Shown: in pieces, positions 54,154-62,457 of the stretch
Layout: the number at the start of each line of letters is the position of its first letter
How positions within the stretch are numbered: position 1 is the stretch's first letter
NCBI GenBank assembly: GCA_002499545.1
Contig: DAME01000003.1
Coordinates: forward strand, 67,644-131,643
Source of the DNA: Euryarchaeota archaeon UBA88
Lineage (GTDB): Archaea > Thermoplasmatota > Poseidoniia > Poseidoniales > Poseidoniaceae
DNA: 64,000 bases
Direction: 5' to 3'
Translations under genes and position numbers: made by a program
The notes under the pieces: model-generated
The model's database searches: none
What the model saw: the letters and a program-made list of their open reading frames with translations, nothing else
What the model was told of the DNA's origin: nothing

Positions 54154-54618
54154 ATGGAACCCTATTCTAAAGAACCGGCAACCTTGATTGAGGAAGTTTT
54201 CCCTGGCGACACAAACACCTACGACACGCTGTTTGGTGGAAGGCTTCTCTCCGTGATGGATAAGGCAGGCGGCATCGCTTGTTCTAAGTTCGCGCACCGC
54301 GAATTTGTCACCATTTCGATTGATACGCTTACCTTCATCGCCCCCGCACGAAAAGGAGACCTTCTCGAGGTATCTGGGAAAGTTGTGTTCACAAGCAGCC
54401 ATACTGCGTGTGCCAAAGTTACTGCTTTGGCGGTTAGCAAGTCGACATGGGAAAAGAAAAAGATTTGTGAAGGGTACTTTTTCTTTGTCGCCATCGATTC
54501 AATGATGCGTCCAATCCCCATTCCCCAATTTGTTGTTGAAGAGGAAGAGGAACGTGAAGACTGGGAACGCGCCAAAGAGATTCGTGAGCACATGCTTTCG
54601 ATGAAAAAGAAGAACTGA
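54154..54618 (+). CDS. Acyl-CoA thioesterase, hot-dog fold
   Basis: A 154-residue hot-dog protein of the YciA/ACOT type that hydrolyses acyl-CoA to free acid and CoA. The N-terminal segment VFPGDTNTYDTLFGGRLLSV is followed by MDKAGGIACSKFAHR, the usual active-site Asn/Asp region, and VTISIDTLTFIAPARKGDLL-type strands. A charged helical extension (EEEEEREDWERAKEIREH) ends the protein. It begins a plus-strand group with the EF-like gene 43 bp downstream. It could recycle CoA from fatty-acid turnover; a direct link to the synthase operon 10 kb away is only a possibility. Confidence 0.85.
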   Translation: MEPYSKEPATLIEEVFPGDTNTYDTLFGGRLLSVMDKAGGIACSKFAHREFVTISIDTLTFIAPARKGDLLEVSGKVVFTSSHTACAKVTALAVSKSTWEKKKICEGYFFFVAIDSMMRPIPIPQFVVEEEEEREDWERAKEIREHMLSMKKKN

Positions 54619-54661
54619 TTCCAACCCCTACATTGATGTGGAACATTCGGTTGGGGGAGAC

Positions 54662-55684
54662 ATGTCTGTCCTCAACATTGCAATGATTGGTACCGATGAT
54701 TTGGCACGAGAAATTGCGAAACCAACCGATCAACGGGACGTTCACACCTATGTCCACAAGGAATCAGGCCCCGACGGTCCGCGTATTCTTTCGATTATTC
54801 GGCCAGCAAAATACCCTGAGCGGTTGAGGCCCTTTCTCAATGCACTTTCTGCAGCCCGAGTCGGTATTATCGAAGTTGAGGCTGTAGATGCAACACTCGG
54901 GGAATCATTGGTCGCATTCGCCAGCGCAGGTATCACCAAGGGAATCGCAATTATCAATCCGCCAGCTGGCCAGTGGATTGACGAAGACCAGGTCAAAATG
55001 CTGTTTTCTCAAGCAGGGCTCAGCGACTGGACTTTCGGTTCAAAGGACGGTATTGAATTACGCAATCTTTTGTACTCCTTCATGGATGATATTTCAGAAA
55101 TTCTAGCCTCCAACGCTGAAGCTCCTCTGGTCATCCCTGTCGACCAATATTTCAACGTCAAAGGCATTGGTTTGGTCGCCATAGGCTACGTTCAATCTGG
55201 AACCGTCAACGTTCACGATGAACTCGTACTTTTACCGGCTAACGGTACTGGAAACGCAAAATCCCTCCAAGTCATGGACGATGACGTGCCCTCTGCCGTG
55301 GCTGGAGACAGGGTTGGTCTCGCACTTCGAAATGCCAAAGAAGACCATCTGGGAAGCGGGACGCTGTTGGTGCGACCTGCAGTGGAAGACAAGAAAACAA
55401 ACACCAGCATACCCCTTGCCGTTGTAGCCCACAATCGTTCGACCATGAAACTCACCCGCTCACCCTTCCAAAAGCGGGAACTGGCAGTGGGTGATGTGGT
55501 CCATGCCAGCGTCGATCTGCAATTCGTTGTAGGGAGAGTCACATCGACAGATTCTGAAACAATGGAGGTGGCTTGGGAAGTGCCGCTTTTTATCCGGAGA
55601 GAAGACCCCCAACCGACGCTGATTGCACAATTGGATTCAAAACCAAGAATCATGGGTAGTGCAACGCTTGTATTCATTGAATAA
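54662..55684 (+). CDS. Degenerate EF-Tu/SelB-like protein lacking GTPase motifs
   Basis: A 340-residue relative of translational GTPases. Residues about 160-250 form an EF-Tu domain-2 barrel: VIPVDQYFNVKGIGLVAIGY, VQSGTVNVHDELVLLPAN, DVPSAVAGDRVGLALRNA. Domain 3-like strands follow. The N-terminal 150 residues keep a G-domain-like pattern, but the P-loop is replaced by MIGTDDLAREIAK, and no DxxG or NKxD is found. It therefore should not bind GTP in the normal way. Similar pseudo-GTPases related to SelB exist in archaea; role unknown. Start ATG 54662 with GGGGGAG close upstream is better than the GTG at 54638. Confidence 0.75.
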   Translation: MSVLNIAMIGTDDLAREIAKPTDQRDVHTYVHKESGPDGPRILSIIRPAKYPERLRPFLNALSAARVGIIEVEAVDATLGESLVAFASAGITKGIAIINPPAGQWIDEDQVKMLFSQAGLSDWTFGSKDGIELRNLLYSFMDDISEILASNAEAPLVIPVDQYFNVKGIGLVAIGYVQSGTVNVHDELVLLPANGTGNAKSLQVMDDDVPSAVAGDRVGLALRNAKEDHLGSGTLLVRPAVEDKKTNTSIPLAVVAHNRSTMKLTRSPFQKRELAVGDVVHASVDLQFVVGRVTSTDSETMEVAWEVPLFIRREDPQPTLIAQLDSKPRIMGSATLVFIE

Positions 55685-55784
55685 TCGAGCCCACGGCGTT
55701 TCGAAAAGAGGCGCGATACCGCCCTTGAATGTCGATGAAGAATCGGTGGATTGATAACCCAGTAGACACGCTTCACCTGCTGGG

Positions 55785-57458
55785 ATGCGCATTCATGGAC
55801 AGGAGGATGGTCCAGCTGATGCAGAAGACCGTGAGGTCTTCAAAGCGCTGCATTTAGCTGGCTCTGGTAAAGTTCGAGCCACGGTCGAAGAGCGTATGCT
55901 TTGGCTCGAAAACAAGCGAGGTCACGGCCTTGATATCCAGTTATCCAACATCTCAAGAGTGCATCATCACCACACGAGATTGATTCCTTTTTCATTCGCC
56001 CTTATCGGCGCAGGCCTGATTTGGATGGCCCAACGAATCTTGATTCCTCCTAGCCTACGGATGACATCAGCTGCCATCGGTGCATGCCTCATCCTTGGAT
56101 GGATTGGAACTCGAAAACCGACACTCACACTCGACACAATTTCGGGAGGATGCCACACCCTTACTGGCCATGACTCATCGTTGATGCGACTCTCAACACT
56201 ATTGAAGCGGCTGCAAGACGGTATGTCGATTGAAGATGCACGTATAGGGCTGGACATTTTTGACCGAGAGACACCCTATCCACGAAATGCTTTGAGCGCA
56301 CTCACAGAGGTTCCAGTAGAACCCATTCACATGAATGCCCCCGTATCAATCGGGACATTCCTCAACGAGCACTTGGATGCAGATGATGTCCCAAGTTCCG
56401 TTGCATCGTTCGATATGTTTTCTCCCGAAGGAATTGACCTCGACTTCCAGGAACCAAACCTCGATGATTCGATGCCCGGATGGATGACAGGGGAGCAGGA
56501 TGTAGGTGCGGTGACCAACGTTGGACACGGCCTACTTGAACGAGGTATTGCGAATGCGCATGACCGGAGGAACAACCATTTGCAATCCGCTACCCAAGTT
56601 CAGCATCAAAACCAGTTCATAGCACACCCAAATGCACCTGTTCAAGCCTATCCTGTTCAGCAACCGATGCCGTCATATCAGCAACTGCTTCAGGCATCGC
56701 AAACACCACTGCCTACTCACAACACGCCGCAACATTCCAATCAGACACCTTCCGGATACCTACCTAGTTTTGTTGGACGAGAGGGAGCACACATACCTGG
56801 GATGCACCAGTCCATACCGCTCCAAAACGAAGCCAACGCCTTCCGCTCGCCTGATTCACTTCTGCCCTCTCCGGACATCGAAGATTCAACATCACTCATC
56901 GAAGCAGCACGAAGAGCTGAACCAATTGAAACTCCGATTGTTCAAACTGCACCTTCCCAAAAACCTGTCAAAACTAACAGCAGACTGCGTCCTAAGAGCG
57001 TTAATCGGAGTGATTCAAGGTTAAGGCCCAAAGTACGTTCTGACCGCAATCGACGTCTACGAGTTCGAGACTTGGTCATTCCATCTGCCAGCCAATTGTT
57101 GGATGATGCCTCTGAGTATGCAAGTCGAATATTCAGCGGTAAAAACAGTGGTGAGCACAAACAAACGACATCCACAACCGACCAGCTTCGTCAGCGTTCA
57201 TCAGAAACTCATCAGGATGAAGCGATTGAATCAATCAAAAATTTAGCCCAAAGCAGAGGTGGAAATCTGCCAGATGAAGAAATAGGGCCAATGCTTGACC
57301 ACCTGACTCGACGGCACTCACTGCTTGAGCAGCAGGAACAAGCGGAGGAAGAAACCGCTCCGGAGCTCGAAGACATCACGTTTGGTGATCTCAAAGAGAG
57401 TGAACAGCATTATGCTGATCATGCTGGAAAGGCCGGTCTTCCCCGAATCGACTTCTGA
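55785..57458 (+). CDS. Membrane protein with long disordered tail, unknown
   Basis: A 557-residue protein of unknown family. Residues about 25-65 resemble a small PH-like or sensor strand region (VEERMLWLENKRGHGLDIQL). Two membrane helices lie near 67-83 and 92-108. A short folded part with a helix (LMRLSTLLKRLQDGM) follows. The rest is low-complexity, rich in Gln, Pro, His and Ser, with a basic Arg-rich block near 405-430, and a helical C-terminus. It may be an interaction hub at the membrane. It follows the EF-like gene by 100 bp. Confidence 0.65.
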   Translation: MRIHGQEDGPADAEDREVFKALHLAGSGKVRATVEERMLWLENKRGHGLDIQLSNISRVHHHHTRLIPFSFALIGAGLIWMAQRILIPPSLRMTSAAIGACLILGWIGTRKPTLTLDTISGGCHTLTGHDSSLMRLSTLLKRLQDGMSIEDARIGLDIFDRETPYPRNALSALTEVPVEPIHMNAPVSIGTFLNEHLDADDVPSSVASFDMFSPEGIDLDFQEPNLDDSMPGWMTGEQDVGAVTNVGHGLLERGIANAHDRRNNHLQSATQVQHQNQFIAHPNAPVQAYPVQQPMPSYQQLLQASQTPLPTHNTPQHSNQTPSGYLPSFVGREGAHIPGMHQSIPLQNEANAFRSPDSLLPSPDIEDSTSLIEAARRAEPIETPIVQTAPSQKPVKTNSRLRPKSVNRSDSRLRPKVRSDRNRRLRVRDLVIPSASQLLDDASEYASRIFSGKNSGEHKQTTSTTDQLRQRSSETHQDEAIESIKNLAQSRGGNLPDEEIGPMLDHLTRRHSLLEQQEQAEEETAPELEDITFGDLKESEQHYADHAGKAGLPRIDF

Positions 57459-58433
57459 TCAGCGAAGCATTGCTTCAAACGCTTCCATTCGCCGATCAAA
57501 TTGTTCATCCGACATCGAATACAATGCGTCGGTGCCGAACGACTCGAGAGTGAAACTCGCTGATACGGTAGCAGCGATAAGGCCGTGACGCAGTTCATCT
57601 CTTGAAATTGGCCCGTGCCCCGATGCGAGGTGGGCTGCGAGCGATCCGGCAAATGTATCGCCACATCCAGTAGGATCAACAACCAATGAGGCGGGATAGG
57701 CGGGCAAGGCGATGGTTTGGTCACCGTGAAAAGCGATGACGCCGTGTTCTCCGCGCTTGATAATCAGCGTCGTAACACCAATCATATCGATGACCTTCTT
57801 TGAAGCCGATATCAGATTCGATTCGTCCGCCAGCATTCTCACCTCACCGTCATTGATGATTACAATGTCAACTTGATTCATCACCGCCAACAGAGGTTCA
57901 CGGGCAATTTCAATCCAGAGGTTCATGCTGTCGAGCATTGAGCATCGCCGTGGAGGGGCTTGAGACAGAACACTGGCTTGTACCATGGGGTGGAGGTTTG
58001 CACAAAATGTCACGTTCGGATGCTGATGCGTCGAAGGGACCTTTGGCTCAAAATGCTCGAAGACATTGAGGTGCGTTTCGAGTGTTGTGGCTTCTGCCAT
58101 CGAACCTTGATAGGAACCTTTCCAGCAGAAAGTTTCTCCCTTTGCGGTTTCAATCCCACTGAGGTCAAGACTACGAGATGCAAGGAGTTCGAGGTCCGAC
58201 TGGGCAAAATCTTCACCAACCACTCCAACCAAACCAACATGAGCCAACGAAGAGCGCTGTGCGTGGAAGCCGCAAGCAAGACCACCGTAGGTTGCAGAAC
58301 CGCCAAGAGCACGCTCAACACTTCCATGAGGCGAAGTCACGCTGTCGTATGCGATACTGCCAACGACCAGTACATCCATGCCACAACCAACAGGACCAAC
58401 CTCATGTCCCTTTCGTTGCGAATGGATGGTCAT
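57459..58433 (-). CDS. PfkB-family sugar/nucleoside kinase
   Basis: A 324-residue ribokinase-fold kinase. The N-terminal substrate motif GGSATYGGLACG follows MDVLVVGSIAYDS. The C-terminal anion hole and catalytic Asp are in DPTGCGDTFAGSLAAH. Substrate (sugar, nucleoside or other alcohol) cannot be named. The ATG at 58433 overlaps the biotin carboxylase stop as ATGA, which supports this start and coupled translation even though the family core begins at Met19 (58379). Its stop abuts that of the convergent membrane-protein gene. Confidence 0.87.
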   Translation of the reverse strand: MTIHSQRKGHEVGPVGCGMDVLVVGSIAYDSVTSPHGSVERALGGSATYGGLACGFHAQRSSLAHVGLVGVVGEDFAQSDLELLASRSLDLSGIETAKGETFCWKGSYQGSMAEATTLETHLNVFEHFEPKVPSTHQHPNVTFCANLHPMVQASVLSQAPPRRCSMLDSMNLWIEIAREPLLAVMNQVDIVIINDGEVRMLADESNLISASKKVIDMIGVTTLIIKRGEHGVIAFHGDQTIALPAYPASLVVDPTGCGDTFAGSLAAHLASGHGPISRDELRHGLIAATVSASFTLESFGTDALYSMSDEQFDRRMEAFEAMLR

Positions 58434-59770
58434 CCGAGCAAGTCTTGGTGCATGTCGATGTATTGAATAGTGACATCACGATTCAGGAAGTCTTCCTCAT
58501 CCATAATTCGTCGATGAAGTGGTATCAGATGTTCCACGCCGGTGATGATGGTCTCATCCAATGCAGTACGCATCCGCTTGATTGCGTCATCCCGGTCTCG
58601 CCCCCAGACCAACAACTTCGCTAGCAGGGAATCAAAACATCCGGGCATCTCGTAACCGGGGTGCGCATGAGTATCAACGCGAACACCGTACCCTGACGGG
58701 AAATGACACTCCCATAATCGACCCGGACTAGGGATGAATTTACGTGGGTCTTCGGCGTTGAGACGGCATTGGATTGCATGCCCTCTCCACACGATGTCGT
58801 CCTGTGAAAGTGGCAACTGTTCACCTTGCGCGACACGGATGCCGAGTTCAACCAAGTTGTGTCCGGTGATGAGTTCAGTCACGGTGTGTTCAACTTGGAC
58901 ACGTGGATTCACTTCGAGGAAGTAGAAGTCGCCGTTTGCATCGCGAAGAAATTCAAATGTTGCTAGGCCTTTGTAACCAACGGATTCAGCCCCTCTACAA
59001 ACCAATTCACCAATTTCTGCCCGCTTTTCATCAGTCAGCCAAGGACCTTCCTCGACCAACTTCTGATGACGGCGTTGAATCGAACAGAAACGTTCGCCAA
59101 AATGAATTGCTTTTGTGCCATCTCCGAGAACTTGAAATTCGACGTGTTGAGCACCTTGAATGTATTTCTCAACGAAGACTCGCTCGTCGCCAAAGGCAGA
59201 GCGAGCTCGAGATTGGCACAGCTTTAGCGCACCTTCGAACTCGTTCGATTGTTCGACAATCTGCATACCAATTCCACCACCGCCAGCAGCGGCTTTAATG
59301 ATCACGGGATAACCGATTTCTTCAGCGAGAGTAGAAGCAACAGATGCATCAGAAATGGGTTCAGAGGAACCTTTTGCAGTCGGCAGTCCGGCAGCTTCCA
59401 TTGCAGCTCTCGCCTCTATTTTATCTCCGAGAAGCGTGATGACGTCTGATGAAGGCCCGATAAAGGTGATTCCTTCCTCTGCTAATCGACGCACGAAGGT
59501 AGCATTTTCAGCGAGAAAACCATATCCTGGATGTACCGCATCACAACCCATCTCCTTGGCAGCTTTAATGACAGATTCGATGTCAAGATAGGTGTCAAGT
59601 GGATTGGAGTGGTTGTTCGCATAGGCAACATCAGCAAACCGAACCGGAAGGGAAAGTCTGTCTTCTCGACCGTGAATAATGGCTGCTTCGATCCCCATGT
59701 CGCGAAGCGTTCGGAGAATCCTAAGAGCAATTTCTCCACGGTTCGCAATCAGCACTCGCTTGAAGCCCAT
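58430..59770 (-). CDS. accC: Biotin carboxylase subunit of acyl-CoA carboxylase
   Basis: A 446-residue ATP-grasp enzyme that carboxylates biotin, as part of acetyl-/propionyl-CoA carboxylase. Motifs: RVLIANRGEIALRILRT at the N-terminus, HPGYGFLAEN, the ATP lid KAAAGGGGIGM, VEFQVLGDG, and the active site FYFLEVNPRVQVEHTVTE. Length equals stand-alone bacterial AccC, with no carrier or transferase domain fused. No biotin carrier or carboxyltransferase gene lies in this window. It could supply malonyl- or methylmalonyl-CoA, which the synthase at 35-44 kb would need. The upstream 200-bp region is AT-rich, with TTTATTG near 59865 as a possible TATA. Confidence 0.93.
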   Translation of the reverse strand: MGFKRVLIANRGEIALRILRTLRDMGIEAAIIHGREDRLSLPVRFADVAYANNHSNPLDTYLDIESVIKAAKEMGCDAVHPGYGFLAENATFVRRLAEEGITFIGPSSDVITLLGDKIEARAAMEAAGLPTAKGSSEPISDASVASTLAEEIGYPVIIKAAAGGGGIGMQIVEQSNEFEGALKLCQSRARSAFGDERVFVEKYIQGAQHVEFQVLGDGTKAIHFGERFCSIQRRHQKLVEEGPWLTDEKRAEIGELVCRGAESVGYKGLATFEFLRDANGDFYFLEVNPRVQVEHTVTELITGHNLVELGIRVAQGEQLPLSQDDIVWRGHAIQCRLNAEDPRKFIPSPGRLWECHFPSGYGVRVDTHAHPGYEMPGCFDSLLAKLLVWGRDRDDAIKRMRTALDETIITGVEHLIPLHRRIMDEEDFLNRDVTIQYIDMHQDLLG

Positions 59771-59971
59771 GAGTACGTCGAAGGGGAATTACTCTATGAT
59801 GCCAACGGTGCTTTCAACCGAAAAGAACCGTTTTATCTCGTCACATTTTTCTTCAATAAATCGATTGATTCCGTCATAATTTAACATCACCGGGACGGAA
59901 AATGTAGAAAAAGGCGCCTAAATTTTCTTTTTTGGGGAAACTTTGATACTTGACTACTTCGATGGCGATAC

Positions 59972-60445
59972 ATGACGCAGAGACACCAAACAGGGGCAGA
60001 GGCCCTCGACCAACTCGCTGGAATCGATTTAAACAAAGACGGCCGCATCGTGAATTTAGTGATTTGCGGTAATTCGAAATTTTACGATTATTCTTGGCTT
60101 GAAGAACAATTAGAAGAATGGGTCAAGGCTAACGGCTATCCTGATCTCGTGATTCTAGGGGGCGCCAGTGGCGTAGACTATCTGGCTGAACGATGGACGG
60201 ACAACAACAACATCCGATTAGCCGTGTTCTCCGAAGCATGGTCTGCTCCGCGTCCAGACACCATGCAAGATACCGGTAGGCCACAAGCCCAAACTGATTT
60301 GGCCGACAAAATGCTCGAGCGAGCAACCCACATGTTGGCGTTTCCAGGCCCTGATTCAGTATGGACAAAGCGCATGGAAAGCCATGCAATGGAATTCGGC
60401 ATACCTGTCAAGAGTGTGCCCCTGCCCGTCGAAGGCTTGGAATAA
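59972..60445 (+). CDS. SLOG-fold (YspA/DUF2493-like) nucleotide-binding protein
   Basis: A 157-residue protein with a Rossmann-like SLOG plan. An N-terminal helix leads to the strand-turn VNLVICGNSKFYDY, then a helix and PDLVILGGASGVDYLAERW, which is the GGASGVD type of phosphate loop typical of YspA-like proteins. Later LAFPGPDSVWTKRMES adds a second loop. SLOG proteins bind nucleotides or NAD-derived ligands and often act as sensors or effectors. There are no neighbours of a known defence system here. Stop codon lies 4 bp from the end of the convergent diflavin reductase. Confidence 0.75.
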   Translation: MTQRHQTGAEALDQLAGIDLNKDGRIVNLVICGNSKFYDYSWLEEQLEEWVKANGYPDLVILGGASGVDYLAERWTDNNNIRLAVFSEAWSAPRPDTMQDTGRPQAQTDLADKMLERATHMLAFPGPDSVWTKRMESHAMEFGIPVKSVPLPVEGLE

Positions 60446-60449
60446 CTCG

Positions 60450-62255
60450 TCAGTAAACGTCTCGTAAGTATCGCTTTTCTTCACGCATCATGGTCGTACC
60501 AATGAAGTGCGTCGCATCTTCTTCAGACATCCCGCCATGCTCCATAGCGATGTCAATCAGTGCGCGATGAACGTCCTTTGCCATGTAGGTTTTATCGCCA
60601 CAAATGTAGAAATACGCACCGTTTTCAAACCACTGCCAAATTTCAGCACCGTGCTCGATAAGACGGTGTTGCACGTAGATTTTCTCTTTCTGGTCACGAG
60701 ACCATGCTGTTGTGAAACGATACAATGAGCCATTGTCTAACCAATCTTCGATGGTTTCCTTGTAGTAGAATTCAGTTTTCGCTGATTGGTCGCCAAAGAA
60801 CAACCAATTACGACCCTTTCCGCCATCGAACACACGTTGTTCCATGAATGCTCGGAACGGCGCAATTCCCGTGCCGGGCCCAACCATGATGATGTCGGTG
60901 TCTTTGTCTTCGGGAAGTATGAACGACTTCGTGGGTGACATGAACACGCCGATATCCTTGCCCGTCATGTCGATTTCATCAGCCATGTATTGTGTGCACA
61001 GCCCACCACGAGGGCGGTCATTGTACTCGAAACGGACAATACCAACAGTGAGTTCAACATAGCCGGGGTGTGCATCGTGCGATGAAGCGATTGAGTACAG
61101 ACGAGGTTTCAACCGGTCAGCGAGTTCCAGAAACTCTTCAGGGGAATACTTGACGGAAAATTCTCGCATGATGTCAACGTAATCGCGGGTCCACAGATAG
61201 TCCTCAATCGCCTTCGCATCGCCAACAAGCGCTTCGACTCGCTCAACAGGGTCATTCTTGCCTTGAGCGCCGGGAAGACCGGGGGGGTTGGGCGATGATT
61301 CTGATGCAGTCCATTCGGAATCTGAGCGGTTTCGAGCGATAATTTTCACAGAAATTTTGAGACCCTTTGAGACCACCTTTCCGGCCAATGATTGAACGAA
61401 CTTCTTGTTTGCTAGGTGGACTTCGAAATCCTTCTTGAGGGCAGTGTAGAGATCACGTTCTCCGTTGTGTGTGGTCACTGCATGGTTACGGTCCCATCCT
61501 TGTACCTCGATGAGTTCTTCGACAATGTGAGGTGGATTTTCTGCAATCACTCCAAGAGCATCGCCGACTTTGTAGTCAAGTCCAGAGTCACCCAGAGCGA
61601 ACACGATATGACGGGTTTCTTTCCGAGACCCCTCGCCGTTGAGAATGTAATTCTCGGTGATTTGGGTTTGATATGGATTTTTATTGGTCCAAATAGACTT
61701 CGTTGAAGACGATACAGGAGCAGTTTCGACAGCGACTTCAGGCACGTCAGATGTTTCATTCACTGATTCTTCAACGACCGTTTCGGGAACTGAAAGCTCG
61801 AGTTGTGACATCACGGGCAAGACCGATTCGACCCATGTTTTCCACTCTGGTTCGAAATCGACATCGCACAATTGTATCGGATGGACACGAGTTCCACCAA
61901 GGGATTCGAACTTTTCATCCCAATCAAGACCTGCTTTACAGTATTCATCATACGAGGTATCACCGATGGCGCACACGGAGTAGTTTACGCCAGACAATGA
62001 TGGGTTTTGCTCGCACACTGCAGTCCAGACGTCTTCGGAATTGTCTGGCATCTCACCGTCACCCCAAGTCGAGGTAATAATGAGGATGCGTTGATGCTTT
62101 GAAAAGTCCGCAGCGTTGAATCCTTCCATGTCATGTACGGTCGCTTCAAGATTGTGTTTAGCAGCAAGTTTACTCGTATCTTGAGCCAGTTCCTCTGCGT
62201 TACCGGTCTGTGAACCGAAAAAAATGGCTATGTTTCTATTCTGTTCGCCGGACAT
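60450..62255 (-). CDS. CysJ/P450-reductase-like diflavin reductase
   Basis: A 601-residue NADPH-diflavin reductase. The flavodoxin domain (about 10-150) has the FMN loop FFGSQTGNAEELA and TSTWGDGEMPDN. An acidic Val/Glu/Ser linker leads to the FAD domain with RLYSIASS and GGLCTQYMAD. The NADPH domain has MVGPGTGIAPFRAFMEQR, FFGDQSAKTEFYY and YFYICGD, ending RYLRDVY, which is very close to the CysJ terminus. It passes electrons from NADPH to an acceptor; no sulfite reductase hemoprotein gene is present here, so the partner is unknown. It is divergent from the CrtI-type gene across a 200-bp regulatory region. Confidence 0.93.
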   Translation of the reverse strand: MSGEQNRNIAIFFGSQTGNAEELAQDTSKLAAKHNLEATVHDMEGFNAADFSKHQRILIITSTWGDGEMPDNSEDVWTAVCEQNPSLSGVNYSVCAIGDTSYDEYCKAGLDWDEKFESLGGTRVHPIQLCDVDFEPEWKTWVESVLPVMSQLELSVPETVVEESVNETSDVPEVAVETAPVSSSTKSIWTNKNPYQTQITENYILNGEGSRKETRHIVFALGDSGLDYKVGDALGVIAENPPHIVEELIEVQGWDRNHAVTTHNGERDLYTALKKDFEVHLANKKFVQSLAGKVVSKGLKISVKIIARNRSDSEWTASESSPNPPGLPGAQGKNDPVERVEALVGDAKAIEDYLWTRDYVDIMREFSVKYSPEEFLELADRLKPRLYSIASSHDAHPGYVELTVGIVRFEYNDRPRGGLCTQYMADEIDMTGKDIGVFMSPTKSFILPEDKDTDIIMVGPGTGIAPFRAFMEQRVFDGGKGRNWLFFGDQSAKTEFYYKETIEDWLDNGSLYRFTTAWSRDQKEKIYVQHRLIEHGAEIWQWFENGAYFYICGDKTYMAKDVHRALIDIAMEHGGMSEEDATHFIGTTMMREEKRYLRDVY

Positions 62256-62265
62256 TGAATCACCC

Positions 62266-62280
62266 TGTTCACACTGAACA
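62266..62280. repeat. Inverted repeat just upstream of the diflavin reductase
   Basis: Arms TGTTCA (62266-62271) and TGAACA (62275-62280) with a 3-base loop, 11 bp before the reductase start. Possible operator or leader hairpin. Confidence 0.4.
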
Positions 62281-62331
62281 ATCCTTTCGAATTCGTGGTA
62301 CTAATTGAAGGTTCGGAAATCACCACAAACA

Positions 62332-62347
62332 GAGAACAGAGGTTCTC
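62332..62347. repeat. Inverted repeat in the reductase/desaturase intergenic region
   Basis: Arms GAGAAC (62332-62337) and GTTCTC (62342-62347) with a 4-base spacer. It lies midway between the two divergent genes, so it could serve as an operator shared by both. Confidence 0.4.
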
Positions 62348-62428
62348 GAGCATAGTTATAATTTTGCCAACGTAATCTAACATTTAGGGATTGCCAAATT
62401 GAGCATCAATCAAGGAAAAAAACGGTTC

Positions 62429-62435
62429 TTTATAT
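62429..62435 (+). promoter_or_regulatory. Archaeal TATA box for the CrtI-type gene
   Basis: TTTATAT is preceded by a purine-rich BRE-like run (GGAAAAAAAC). Its centre is 26 bp before the ATG at 62458, the usual spacing to an archaeal transcription start, which implies a leaderless mRNA. Confidence 0.65.
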
Positions 62436-62457
62436 GGCATACCTCGTAGCCGGCTTC

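Noticed and set aside
59900..59935. T-rich run as a terminator
   Set aside because: No plus-strand gene ends upstream of it; it more likely belongs to the promoter region of the SLOG gene.
59972..60445. SLOG-fold protein as part of an antiviral system
   Set aside because: Neighbours are metabolic genes; no TIR, nuclease or other effector gene is adjacent.
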